From Luteimonas sp. BLCC-B24 (GTDB lineage: Bacteria; Pseudomonadota; Gammaproteobacteria; Xanthomonadales; Xanthomonadaceae), in the NCBI RefSeq assembly GCF_028550595.1, contig NZ_JAQQGN010000002.1:496001-560000 (forward strand): 64,000 nt of DNA, in the 5' to 3' direction. A model generated the notes under the pieces. It was given only the letters and a program-made list of their open reading frames with translations. It ran no database searches and had not been told where the DNA came from. Positions 33,835 through 44,994 of this stretch are shown here, one piece after another; position 1 is the first letter of the stretch; the number at the start of each line of letters is the position of its first letter. A program made the position numbers and the translations under genes.

Positions 33835-35148
33835 TCAGCCGCCGGGCGAGGCTTCCGGCGCGCGGTGCACGCGGCCTTCCTTCATCACGAAATCCACGCC
33901 CATCACCGCCGTGATGTCGGCCACCGGGTCACCCGGCATCGCGATGATGTCGGCGCGCTTGCCGGCCTCGATCACGCCCTGGTCGTCGACCCCGAGTACG
34001 GTCGCCGCGTGCAGCGTGGCCGACTGCAGCGCGTACGCCGCCGGAATGCCGGCTTCGACCATGTAGAGGAACTCGCGCGCGTTGTCGCCGTGCGGGCCCA
34101 CGCCCTGGTCGGTGCCGAACGCGATCGGCACGCCGGCGCGGTAGGCGCGCGCGGCGGTGTCCTGGATCTGCGCGCCGATCGTCGCGGCCTTCGGGCGCAC
34201 GACCTCGGGGAAATAGCCCGGTTCGCGCGCCTTGTCGGCGACGAAGCGGCCGGCGTAGATCGTCGGCACGTACCAGGTGCCGCGCTGGCGCATCAGGCGC
34301 ATGACCTCCTCGTCCATGTGCGTGCCGTGCTCGATGCTGGTCACGCCGGCGAGCACCGCGCGCTTCATGCCCTCGGTGCCGTGGGCGTGGGCGGCGACGG
34401 TGTAGCCGTAGTCCCGCGCGGTGTCGACGACGGCCTGCACCTCGTCGAGCGTGAACTGCGGCGCATCGCCGCTGCGCGCATAGCTCAGCACGCCGCCGGT
34501 GGCGGTGATCTTGATGACGTCGCTGCCGTCCTTGTAGCGCTGGCGCACGGCCTGGCGGGCATCGTCGACGGAGTTGATCACGCCCTCGGTCGGGCCGGGC
34601 GGCCCCATCAGGTGCGAGAGCATCGAGTTGTAGCCGTTGCTCGGATCGGCATGGCCGCCGGTGGTGGCGATCGACTTGCCGGCCGCGAAGATCCGCGGCC
34701 CCGGCACCAGGCCCTGGTTGATCGCGTCGCGCAGGTGGGGCGTGACCTCGCCGCCGAGATCGCGGACCGTCGTGAAGCCGGCGCGCAGCGTCTTGTCGGC
34801 ATAGCCGACGGCGCGGAACGCGTAGTCGACCGGATCCAGACGGAAGCCTTCCGAATAGCTCGCCGGGCTGGACTGCGAGCCCAGGTGCACGTGCAGGTCG
34901 GTCCAGCCGGGCGAGCAGGTGCGGCCCGCGAGCGCGATCACGGTATAGCCGGCCGGCGCGTCCTGGCCGCCGACCACACGCTCGATGCGGCCGTCGGCCA
35001 CGAGAACCGTGTGTGCGCCGAGCACGGTGCCGGTGCGGGCATCGAACAGGCGCTCGCACTGCAGCGCGCTCCGGGTGTCGGCCAGGGCGGCCGGGCAGGC
35101 GAGAACCGTGGCCACGAGGGCGAGGGCGGGCGAGATGCGATGGCGCAT
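33835..35148 (-). CDS. Exported amidohydrolase (imidazolonepropionase/Xaa-Pro dipeptidase-like)
   Basis: A 437-residue protein starting at ATG 35148 with a signal peptide (ALALVATVLACPAALA). Metal ligands of the amidohydrolase superfamily are present in order: DLHVHLG (HxH), a Lys in DVIKITATGG, His in AAHAHGTEG, His in SIEHGTH and Asp in AFGTDQG. Close relatives are exported prolidase-type or N-acyl amino-acid hydrolysing enzymes. The substrate is unknown but fits periplasmic peptide or amide breakdown. It is transcribed toward the XRE operon, with 6 bp between the stops. Confidence 0.93.
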   Translation of the reverse strand: MRHRISPALALVATVLACPAALADTRSALQCERLFDARTGTVLGAHTVLVADGRIERVVGGQDAPAGYTVIALAGRTCSPGWTDLHVHLGSQSSPASYSEGFRLDPVDYAFRAVGYADKTLRAGFTTVRDLGGEVTPHLRDAINQGLVPGPRIFAAGKSIATTGGHADPSNGYNSMLSHLMGPPGPTEGVINSVDDARQAVRQRYKDGSDVIKITATGGVLSYARSGDAPQFTLDEVQAVVDTARDYGYTVAAHAHGTEGMKRAVLAGVTSIEHGTHMDEEVMRLMRQRGTWYVPTIYAGRFVADKAREPGYFPEVVRPKAATIGAQIQDTAARAYRAGVPIAFGTDQGVGPHGDNAREFLYMVEAGIPAAYALQSATLHAATVLGVDDQGVIEAGKRADIIAMPGDPVADITAVMGVDFVMKEGRVHRAPEASPGG

Positions 35149-35258
35149 GCGGACGTTCCTGCGGACAGGAGCCGCATTGAAGCATGCCGCTGCGTGCGCC
35201 GGACACGCGGACAATCGAGGTCGGCGCATGCCGGCGCGCCGGCCGTCCGTGGACGGCG

Positions 35259-36977
35259 TCAGTCGCGGTAGGAGGCGTGCAGCACCCGGTTGCGGCCCTC
35301 GGCCTTGGCCCGGTAGAGGGTCGCGTCAGCCAGCTGCTGCAGCACTTCGGGGGTCATGCCGTCGCCGGGATAGGTGGCGATGCCGATCGACACGGTCACC
35401 GGGCCCAGCGTCTGGCGCAGGTGCAGCACCGTCGCCACCTCGATGGCCGCGCGGATCTGGTCGGCCCGCTCGCAGGCGCCGCGCGCATCCAGTTCGGGCA
35501 TGACCACGGTGAACTCCTCGCCGCCGTAGCGACAGGCGATGTCCTCGCTGCGCACCTTGGCCTGGATCAGCCGGCCCACCTGGGCGAGCAGCGCGTCACC
35601 GGCCGCATGGCCGTGGGTGTCGTTGAAGCGCTTGAAATGGTCCACGTCGAGCATCAGCACCGACAGCGGCAGCCGGCGGCGCTCGCAGCGCTGCAGTTCG
35701 CGGGCGAGGTTCTCCTCGAGATACCGGCGATTGAACAGGCCCGTCAGCGGATCGCGCAGTGATTGCGTGCGCAGGGTTTCGCGCAGCTGCAGATTGACGA
35801 TGGCCAGGCCGAGCTGCTCGGCGATCTGGCCGACGATGTCGAGGTCGTCCTCGTCGCTGACCTGGGCGGCGGGGACGCTGATGTGCAGCAGGCCGATCGC
35901 GGTGCCCTGGGCGGCCAGCGGCAGGCAGAGACTGGACACGGTGTCCAGCGGCGCGCCGGGGTCGAGATGATCGCAACGCATGCCGTCCGAGCCCGCCGGC
36001 AGGTGATGCGGCTGGCCGCGCCGCAGCGCCCAGCACTGGTTGGGCAGCAGCAGGTCCGCACTGCTGATGGCCGCATCGCCGAACGTGGCGATGGTCTCGT
36101 AGAAATTCTGCGAGGCGCGCAGCAGGTAGCACTGGCCGCTGACGCCCGGGATCAGGCCGGTCAGCGTGGTGGCGGTGAGCTGCATGATCTCGTCGCGGGT
36201 TTCACAGCTCTGCAGCAGGCCGGAATAGCGGCTGAGCCGGTGGCGTTGCTGCGAGAGCCGATCCGCCCGCGCCATGCTCAGGGCCATTTCGTGAAACGCA
36301 TCGCGTGCCTCGCGCTCGAGGCCCTGGGCGCGGCGGTTCTCGCGCGTCAAGCTCCACATCAGCCAGATCATCAGCGCGGACGACAGCAGCGTGCCCAGCA
36401 CCACCAGCACCGTCAGGCCCGCCGCCGCCCGCCGGACCCGCACCTCGCGTTCGGCCAGCAGCCGGTTCTCCTCGTCGCGCATCTGCGCACTGACCGATTC
36501 GATGCGCCGCCACTGGGCGAGGGAGCGCGGGGCGTCGGTGGCGGCCCGCGCCGCTTCCATGTCGAACATTTCCTGGATGTCGTGCAGGCGCTGCAGTTCC
36601 GCCATGTGCGTGCGCACCAGCGTCGCCAATGCCTGCGCGCGGGGCGCCTGGACCGGATTGTCCTCGGTGAGCGCGCGCAGCGCGGCCAGCTCGCGTTCGA
36701 CTTCGGGCACCACCAGCAGGTACTGCCGACGGAAGTCGGGATGGCCGGTCAGGCGGTAGGCGCGGCCGCTGGCTTCGCTGCTGCGCACCAGCTGGTCGAC
36801 GACCTCGATCCGGTTGAGCACCTGGTAGGTGTGCTCGATCAGCGCATTGCTCGCGCGCAGGTTGCCGACACCCGCGATGCTCGCCGCGCCCGTGCCGGCG
36901 AGCAGCAGCAGCGCCAGCGCGAATGCGGGAAGCCGGTAGGACTTGAAGCGGGAAGAGGAAGCGGCCAGAACCAGCAC
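35259..36977 (-). CDS. Diguanylate cyclase with CHASE3-like sensor, GAF and GGDEF domains
   Basis: A 572-residue inner-membrane protein. Two transmembrane helices flank a periplasmic CHASE3-type helical sensor (about 35-185). A GAF-like domain (about 250-400) is followed by GGDEF with active loop GGEEF at 485-489. The inhibitory I-site RSED (RxxD) is intact, so c-di-GMP feedback is expected. I chose the GTG at 36977 because a -10-like TACAAT lies just upstream (37001-36996) and the divergent leuS gene starts at 37114. The alternative ATG at 37061 would add a Pro/Arg-rich tail of 28 residues and leave only 52 bp for two promoters. Confidence 0.92.
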   Translation of the reverse strand: MLVLAASSSRFKSYRLPAFALALLLLAGTGAASIAGVGNLRASNALIEHTYQVLNRIEVVDQLVRSSEASGRAYRLTGHPDFRRQYLLVVPEVERELAALRALTEDNPVQAPRAQALATLVRTHMAELQRLHDIQEMFDMEAARAATDAPRSLAQWRRIESVSAQMRDEENRLLAEREVRVRRAAAGLTVLVVLGTLLSSALMIWLMWSLTRENRRAQGLEREARDAFHEMALSMARADRLSQQRHRLSRYSGLLQSCETRDEIMQLTATTLTGLIPGVSGQCYLLRASQNFYETIATFGDAAISSADLLLPNQCWALRRGQPHHLPAGSDGMRCDHLDPGAPLDTVSSLCLPLAAQGTAIGLLHISVPAAQVSDEDDLDIVGQIAEQLGLAIVNLQLRETLRTQSLRDPLTGLFNRRYLEENLARELQRCERRRLPLSVLMLDVDHFKRFNDTHGHAAGDALLAQVGRLIQAKVRSEDIACRYGGEEFTVVMPELDARGACERADQIRAAIEVATVLHLRQTLGPVTVSIGIATYPGDGMTPEVLQQLADATLYRAKAEGRNRVLHASYRD

Positions 36978-36995
36978 TCGGCGGAACAGGGCGGA

Positions 36996-37001
36996 ATTGT
37001 A
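36996..37001 (-). promoter_or_regulatory. Candidate -10 element of the CHASE3-GGDEF gene
   Basis: TACAAT (minus strand, 5 of 6 consensus) sits 19 bp before the GTG at 36977. No good -35 hexamer is visible at 16-18 bp, so the promoter may depend on an activator or not be real. Confidence 0.35.
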
Positions 37002-37086
37002 GCGGCGACGCGGCGGCCCCGGCAGCGTCGAACGTCCGGGACGCGGCCCGCGCGGGTGCATGGCGGTGGTTCGACCCCTGCGGTAG

Positions 37087-39876
<2,790 letters not shown>

Positions 39877-39954
39877 GCCGGGCGTCTGAACCGGGCACGC
39901 CCGGGTCGACGCACGTCGCTTGCCGCGCTCCACCCCCTCGTCCAGACTGCGCCC

Positions 39955-40491
39955 ATGAGCCTTTTCCGACCGCGTTCGATCCGCCTGGCAGCCGTCGCGC
40001 TGGCCCTGTCCCTGCTGCTTCCGGCCTGCGGCTTCCACCTGCGCAACGCGCTGATGCTGCCGCCGGATCTGGGGCCCGTGGACATCGTCTCCAGCGATCC
40101 CTACAGCCGCCTCGCGCGTTCTGTCGAGCGTGCACTGGCCGCGGCCGGCGCCGAAATCGCCGAGCCACGCGCCGAAGAGGTCGCGGTGCTCAACATCCAG
40201 TCCGAACGCTGGGCCGCGCTGCCGGCGAGCCTCGACGCCCAGGGGCGCGCGCAGGAGTACACGCTGCGCTACGCGGTGGTGTTCTCGATGCGCGATGCCG
40301 ACGGTCGCGACGTCGTGCCGCAGCAGGCGATCGAGCTGGCGCGCGACTACCTGGCGCCGCCGACCGATGCGATCGGCGCCGATTCCGAGCGCGAACTGCT
40401 GTCGCGCGAACTCGAGCGCGAGATGACCGCCTCGATCATCCGGCGCATCGACGCGGTGTTCCGCAACCCGCAGGAACGCACGCGCCGGTGA
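39955..40491 (+). CDS. lptE: LPS-assembly lipoprotein LptE
   Basis: A 178-residue outer-membrane lipoprotein. The signal ends in lipobox LPAC, and CGFHLRNA after the cysteine is the family N-terminus. LptE plugs the LptD barrel and delivers lipopolysaccharide to the outer leaflet. It lies 78 nt after leuS and 31 nt before holA, the usual gammaproteobacterial order. Confidence 0.93.
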   Translation: MSLFRPRSIRLAAVALALSLLLPACGFHLRNALMLPPDLGPVDIVSSDPYSRLARSVERALAAAGAEIAEPRAEEVAVLNIQSERWAALPASLDAQGRAQEYTLRYAVVFSMRDADGRDVVPQQAIELARDYLAPPTDAIGADSERELLSRELEREMTASIIRRIDAVFRNPQERTRR

Positions 40492-40522
40492 ACCCGGTGC
40501 TTCGTCCACACCCAGTGCGCCG

Positions 40523-41569
40523 ATGGAGCTGACGCCCGAACGCCTGCCCGCGCAGCTGGCGCGCGAGCCGCTGCGACCGGCCTATCTGATCGCCGGCCCC
40601 GAGCCGCTGCGCGTGCTCGAAGCCGCCGACGCCGTGCGCGCCGCCGCACGCGAACAGGGGGTCGCCGAACGCGAGGTGTTCGAACCCGAAGGCCGCGACA
40701 TCGACTGGAACGGACTCGAGGCCACGTTCCGCGCGCCCAGCCTGTTCGCCGCGAAGCGTCTGGTCGAACTGCGCCTGCCGACCACCAAGCCGGGCAAGGA
40801 GGGCGCCCAGGTCATCGCCGGCTTCTGTGCCGATCCGCCGGCCGACGTGACCCTGCTGGTGACGGGTGGCGAATGGAGCCGCCAGCACGGCGGCAAATGG
40901 AGCGAGGCGATCGCGGCCGTGGGGCACGTCGTCGTCGCCTGGCAGGTCAAGCCGCACGAACTCGCCGGCTGGATCGAAGCGCGCCTGCGCAGCCGCAAGG
41001 TGCTCGCCGACGCCGGCGCGGTGGAGCAGCTCGCCGAGCGCGTCGACGGCAACCTGCTGGCCGCGGCCCAGGAGGTCGACAAGCTGGCGCTGCTGGCCGA
41101 AGGGCAGACGCTGGACGCCGAACGCATGCAGGCACTGGTGGCCGACGCCGCGCGCTTCGACGTGTTCCGTCTGCTCGATGCCACGCTCAACGGCCAGCCG
41201 GCCCAGGTAGTGCGGATGCTCGCGGGCCTGCGTGCCGAGGGCGAGGCGATCCCGGCGCTGATGGGCATGATCGTCATGGAGCTCACGCGCGCCGCGAGCC
41301 TGGCCCAGGTGCAGGCGCGCGGCGGCCACATGGCCGCCGAATTCAAGGCCCAGCGCATCTGGGATGCCCGTCAGGCCGGTTATCGCCGCGCCCTGCAGCG
41401 GCATCCTGTCGCGCGCTGGGAGCGGTTCGTCGCCGAGGCGGGACGCGTCGACCGCATCGCCAAGGGACGCGGCCGCTGGAGTGTCGATCCGAGCGATGCG
41501 TGGCTGGCGCTGGAGCGCCTGCTCGTCGCCGTGGCCGATGCCCGGGCGGGCGCGTTGCTCGCGGCCTGA
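40523..41569 (+). CDS. holA: DNA polymerase III subunit delta
   Basis: A 348-residue clamp-loader subunit. The N-terminal RarA/AAA-like domain begins at PAYLIAGPEPLRVLEAADAV. Typical delta features follow, such as LRLPTTKPGKEG and RVDGNLLAAAQEVDKLALL (the conserved EI/EV-KL segment), and the C-terminal helical collar domain ends the protein. It opens the beta clamp during loading and works with the gamma/tau and delta-prime subunits. The context leuS-lptE-holA-nadD supports the call. Confidence 0.95.
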   Translation: MELTPERLPAQLAREPLRPAYLIAGPEPLRVLEAADAVRAAAREQGVAEREVFEPEGRDIDWNGLEATFRAPSLFAAKRLVELRLPTTKPGKEGAQVIAGFCADPPADVTLLVTGGEWSRQHGGKWSEAIAAVGHVVVAWQVKPHELAGWIEARLRSRKVLADAGAVEQLAERVDGNLLAAAQEVDKLALLAEGQTLDAERMQALVADAARFDVFRLLDATLNGQPAQVVRMLAGLRAEGEAIPALMGMIVMELTRAASLAQVQARGGHMAAEFKAQRIWDARQAGYRRALQRHPVARWERFVAEAGRVDRIAKGRGRWSVDPSDAWLALERLLVAVADARAGALLAA

Positions 41570-41577
41570 GCCGGCGG

Positions 41578-42237
41578 GTGGATCCGTTTCTCGTCTACGG
41601 CGGCACCTTCGATCCGGTGCACTGCGGTCATCTCGCCATCGCGTGCGCGGCCCGCGACGCGTTGCGGTGCACCGTCCACCTGATGCCGGCCGGCGATCCG
41701 CCGCACCGCGCCGCGCCGGGTGCCACCGCGGCCGAACGCGCGACCATGGTCGGGCTCGCGATCGCAGGTGTGCCGGGCCTCGTGCTGGACCGCCGCGAAC
41801 TCGAACGCGAAGGCCGCAGCTATACCGTCGACACGCTCGAGACGCTGCGCGCCGAGTTCGGTCCGTCGCGCCCGCTGGCGTGGCTCGTCGGCGCCGACAG
41901 TCTGCTGGGCCTGCCGGGCTGGCATCGCTGGGAAGCGCTGTTCGATCTGGCCCATCTGGTCGTCGCCGACCGGCCCGGCAGTGCCTTCGACGACGCGCGG
42001 TCACCGGCGCTCGCCGCCGCGCTGCGCGGGCGCTGGACCGACTGCGCGGACACGCTGCGCCGGGCGCCGTCGGGGCGGGTGTTGCGACTCGGTCAACCCC
42101 TGCATGCCGTGTCGGCCACCGAGGTGCGCGCGCGGATCGCCCGGAAGGACACGCTGCAGGGCTGGGTGCCCGCGCCGGTCGCCGCATTCATCGATGAGAC
42201 GGGCCTGTACCGGCCGCCCGGGAACGCTTCGCTATAA
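41578..42237 (+). CDS. nadD: Nicotinate-nucleotide adenylyltransferase
   Basis: A 219-residue enzyme of NAD synthesis that joins nicotinate mononucleotide and ATP. The start is GTG 41578, 8 nt after the holA stop; it gives the canonical N-terminus [18 protein letters not shown] with the nucleotidyltransferase motif GxFxPxHxGH. The second motif, SATEVRARI (SxTxxR type), is near the C-terminus. A perfect -10 hexamer for the next genes overlaps its stop codon. Confidence 0.95.
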   Translation: MDPFLVYGGTFDPVHCGHLAIACAARDALRCTVHLMPAGDPPHRAAPGATAAERATMVGLAIAGVPGLVLDRRELEREGRSYTVDTLETLRAEFGPSRPLAWLVGADSLLGLPGWHRWEALFDLAHLVVADRPGSAFDDARSPALAAALRGRWTDCADTLRRAPSGRVLRLGQPLHAVSATEVRARIARKDTLQGWVPAPVAAFIDETGLYRPPGNASL

Positions 42238-42238
42238 T
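42233..42238 (+). promoter_or_regulatory. Consensus -10 element TATAAT at the nadD stop
   Basis: TATAAT overlaps the TAA stop of nadD and lies 28 nt upstream of the TTG start of rsfS. No matching -35 is visible at 17 bp. If active it would drive rsfS-rlmH separately, with a short leader of about 20 nt. Confidence 0.45.
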
Positions 42239-42266
42239 CCGCTTCGCACTTCACGAGCCTGCTCCC

Positions 42267-42680
42267 TTGTCCAATCCCGCACACGTCATCAAGACCCGCC
42301 TCCCCGAGCCGCCCCCGGCGCCGGACGTCCTGCTCCAGCTGGCCCGTGATGCGGTCGATCACCTCAAGGCGGTGGATGCCGTCGACATCGACGTGCGCGG
42401 CCGCAGCAGCGTGTGCGACTACATGGTGATCGCGTCCGGCACCTCGAGCCGGCACGTGAAGTCGATCGCCGACGAGGTGGTCAAGCGCGCCAAGCAGCTC
42501 GGCTGTCAGCCGCTGGGCGTCGAAGGCGAGCGCGAGGCCGAATGGGTGCTCGTCGATCTGGGCGACGTCGTCGTCCACGTGATGCTGCCGCGCGTACGCG
42601 AGTTCTACGCGCTCGAACGCCTGTGGACGGTCGGCGACCAGCCGCCCGAGGACGAGCGCGGCCCGCGTCGCGATGCCTGA
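42267..42680 (+). CDS. rsfS: Ribosome silencing factor RsfS
   Basis: A 137-residue protein. The start is TTG 42267; no in-frame ATG or GTG occurs before the conserved core. The core [44 protein letters not shown] and FYALERLW identify the family. RsfS binds L14 of the 50S subunit and blocks subunit joining when nutrients are scarce. The C-terminal tail is acidic/Pro-rich. It is followed 39 nt later by rlmH, the standard pair. Confidence 0.96.
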   Translation: MSNPAHVIKTRLPEPPPAPDVLLQLARDAVDHLKAVDAVDIDVRGRSSVCDYMVIASGTSSRHVKSIADEVVKRAKQLGCQPLGVEGEREAEWVLVDLGDVVVHVMLPRVREFYALERLWTVGDQPPEDERGPRRDA

Positions 42681-42719
42681 TCGCAGCGTCCCGGCCCGTC
42701 CGCCGGGGCGCCCGACCCG

Positions 42720-43190
42720 ATGAAGGCCAGGCTCGTCGCCGTCGGTGAGCGTGCACCCGCCTGGGTGGCGGACGGCTTTTCGGAGTACCGCAAGCGGCTT
42801 TCGCACTGGCTGCCGCTGGAACTGGTGGAAGTCGAGCCCGGCCTGCGTGGCAAGGGCCGGGATACCGTGCGCGCGATGACCGACGAAGGCGCGCGCGTGC
42901 TGGCCGCGGTGCCGGCGGGCGCACTGGTGGTCGCGCTGGACGGCCGCGGCCGGCCGCATTCGTCCGAGGATCTCGCGCAGCGGCTCGAGCACTGGCGCAT
43001 GCAGGGGCGTGATCTCGCGTTCCTGATCGGCGGACCGGAAGGCCATGCGCCGGAGGTACTGGCGCGCGCGGACGAGCGCTGGTCGCTCGGGCCGCTGACG
43101 CTGCCGCATATGCTGGTGCGGCTGGTCCTGGCCGAGCAGCTCTACCGCGCCGCGGCGATGCTGGCCAACCATCCCTACCATCGCGCCTGA
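42720..43190 (+). CDS. rlmH: 23S rRNA pseudouridine-1915 N3-methyltransferase
   Basis: A 156-residue SPOUT-fold methyltransferase, exactly the usual length. Conserved parts are LDGRGRPHSSE, FLIGGPEGH (knot/SAM loop) and LPHMLVRLVLAEQLYRA near the C-terminus. It methylates pseudouridine 1915 in 23S rRNA of mature 70S ribosomes. It is the last gene of the plus-strand run before a 569-bp gene-free stretch. Confidence 0.97.
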   Translation: MKARLVAVGERAPAWVADGFSEYRKRLSHWLPLELVEVEPGLRGKGRDTVRAMTDEGARVLAAVPAGALVVALDGRGRPHSSEDLAQRLEHWRMQGRDLAFLIGGPEGHAPEVLARADERWSLGPLTLPHMLVRLVLAEQLYRAAAMLANHPYHRA

Positions 43191-43759
43191 GCGGCGCCGC
43201 CCGACGCCCGTGCAATGCCGGGTCGCGGGCGCGGCGCAGGCCTGTGTGGGCGGTTGCAGCGCGGTGCTCTCCGGATGCACCGGGCCGACGCGCCGGATCA
43301 CTCCGGTGCGTTCGCGGGGCACGCGCACCGCATACGCCGCGGCAGCGCGATGCCGTCGCCGGATGCGTGCGGCCGTCTGACGAAGTCCCGGCTTTCCGCC
43401 TGTGTGCCGTGCCGCACGTGCAACACGAAGGCACTGGTGCGGATGGATGGCGTGCGATGGTTTTGGCCGCCGTCTCCGCGGGGGGGGGGGCGGCGATCGT
43501 GGCCTGGACCCGGGGCATCGGACCCGCGCCCGCGTGTAACCGCGGTCGGTGAAGCACCGACGACGTGCCGGTGGACATCGCGGACGCGGAGGTGTGCCTG
43601 CGCGCGTTCGAGCAGGGGAGCGGTGCAGGGGATGCCGGCGCCCGCCACGGGGTGTTCCGGCTGCGGACGGCACGTGTGCGCTGCACCGGCGAACGGCGTT
43701 TCAGGCGCCTCGGCCCGGCGGTGCGCATGCGCCGCCGGGCAGATGACACGATCGCCCGG
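43191..43759. other. Gene-free stretch with an 11-G run
   Basis: 569 bp between convergent rlmH and the TonB-like gene. The open frames are Arg/Pro/Cys-rich without recognisable motifs on either strand. The middle contains an uninterrupted run of 11 G. The stretch may be a decayed gene, but I cannot identify what it was. Confidence 0.5.
43480..43490 (+). repeat. Homopolymer of 11 G
   Basis: Positions 43480-43490 are all G, the longest homopolymer I noticed in the window. Such runs are prone to slippage and to sequencing error. No convincing coding frame or promoter -10/-35 pair flanks it. Confidence 0.9.
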
Positions 43760-44452
43760 TCAGCCGCTCGAAAGGTTGAACGCGATCGGCACCAGTCCGA
43801 CCGCCTCGACCGCGACGCCATCGCGCACGGCCGGCTGGAAGTGCCAGCTGCGCTGGACGTGCCGCACTGCGGCGCGATCGAGATCGCGATGGCCGCTGCT
43901 GCGGTGCAGGCGCACATCCAGGGGCCGTCCGTCGCGACCGACATGGACCTCGAGCACCACCACGCCCTCCGCCCCGGCCAGCAGTGCAGCGCGCGGGTAA
44001 ACGGGCGCCGGCGCATGGGCGTAGGCCAGCGTGGCACCGGCCAGCGGCGCCGGCTCCGCGGTCGTTCCGATGCCGGTCATCTCCATCGTGCCCGGGGCCA
44101 TGGGAGGCGTCACGTCATCGGCGCGCGCGGCGACCGGCGTCTCGGCGGGCGCGGCGATCTGCGTGGCCACAGGGACCGGCACGCGCGCCGGTGCCGGCGT
44201 CGGCGCCGTGATCTCCACCGGTTCGGGTGGACGCGGAGGCGTGGGCGGAGGCGGCGTGAGCCAGCGCAGGGCCAGCACGTCGTCGGGCCGGGCGTCGATG
44301 ACCGGGGGGCGGGTGCCGGGCAACAGCAGCACCGTCAGCAGCGCGGCGTTGAATGCGAGCGTGCCGGTGATGCCGACGATACGGACCGGATCCGGATGCC
44401 GGAGGTCGGGATTGCCTTCGGGAACGCGCGGGACGACCTGTTGCAGGACCAT
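43760..44452 (-). CDS. TonB-family energy transducer-like protein
   Basis: A 230-residue protein whose ATG at 44452 is preceded by a near-perfect AGGAGGTG. A short cytosolic N-terminus, one transmembrane helix (about 27-44), a Pro-rich periplasmic spacer (PPPPTPPRPPEPVE) and a C-terminal TonB_C domain (YPRAALLAGAEGVVVLEVHV, then SWHFQPAVRDG) match TonB. It would couple proton motive force to outer-membrane receptors, or act as a TonB-like partner. No exbB, exbD or receptor gene is next to it. The block is inverted relative to the flanking rlmH and maf genes. Confidence 0.88.
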   Translation of the reverse strand: MVLQQVVPRVPEGNPDLRHPDPVRIVGITGTLAFNAALLTVLLLPGTRPPVIDARPDDVLALRWLTPPPPTPPRPPEPVEITAPTPAPARVPVPVATQIAAPAETPVAARADDVTPPMAPGTMEMTGIGTTAEPAPLAGATLAYAHAPAPVYPRAALLAGAEGVVVLEVHVGRDGRPLDVRLHRSSGHRDLDRAAVRHVQRSWHFQPAVRDGVAVEAVGLVPIAFNLSSG

Positions 44453-44819
44453 GCACCACCTCCTGTCATGCGGGCCGGACGGCCCGTCGGAAGTCGTCAA
44501 CGCGGCATCGCGGGCATCGGGGTGGACGGGTCACGTCCAGGCCGGTCGCGTTGCTGCCGCCTGGCTCGACGCTGCGCCGGCCCTGCGGCTGGGACAAGCG
44601 CGGACCGACGGACGGCCGTGCCCGCGGGCCGGACGGCGCATCGAGGCCAGGCGCACGGCGCGTCGCCGTGTCGCCATGCGGCCGCGCGGATGGCGGCCTC
44701 GGCGGCGCCCGTCGAGGCTGGCCGAACGCCTTCGGGATCGCCGGACGTCGGGGCCCGGATGCCGGATGCGCGAAGGCCCGCACAGGGCGGGCCTTCGGCG
44801 CTTGCGATGGCGGACGCGC
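44453..44819. other. Intergenic region between the 57-aa gene and the TonB-like gene
   Basis: 367 bp with no convincing coding sequence. It holds an 11-bp-stem hairpin (44771-44797) just past the 57-aa gene and must contain the promoter of the TonB-like gene. Confidence 0.5.
44771..44797 (-). terminator. Strong hairpin after the SIMPL/57-aa operon
   Basis: A perfect 11-bp stem (CGAAGGCCCGC/GCGGGCCTTCG) with a 5-nt loop begins 23 nt past the stop codon of the 57-aa gene. It is not followed by a T run on the minus strand, so it may stop transcription poorly or protect the transcript end. Confidence 0.55.
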
Positions 44820-44993
44820 TCAATCGCCGGGCGTGGTCTCGGGCTCGCGATCGAGGCCACCGTCGTCCGGATCCTGCCTGGGTTCGGGCGAGGGCTGCTG
44901 GGCGTCGCCCTTGTCGCGCGGATGCTTCTCCGCGTAGCCCGGCGCCTCGTCCTTCGACGGCGTGTGCGGGGGCGTGGTCTTGGTGTCGGTCAT
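44820..44993 (-). CDS. Small acidic/charged hypothetical protein (57 aa)
   Basis: The start codon at 44993 lies one base after the TGA of the SIMPL gene (TGA-C-ATG), so it is read by coupled re-initiation. The product is hydrophilic and has no hydrophobic segment. It is rich in Asp, Glu, Lys, Pro and Thr (MTDTKTTPPHTPSKDEAPGY at the N-terminus) and ends ETTPGD. It is probably disordered and cytosolic. I recognise no family. Its tight link with the SIMPL gene and a hairpin just after its stop support a real gene. Confidence 0.65.
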   Translation of the reverse strand: MTDTKTTPPHTPSKDEAPGYAEKHPRDKGDAQQPSPEPRQDPDDGGLDREPETTPGD

Positions 44994-44994
44994 G

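Noticed and set aside
43191-43759. A gene in the rlmH-TonB gap
   Set aside because: Frames on both strands were read; none has a family motif, membrane pattern or good ribosome site, so I left it unannotated.
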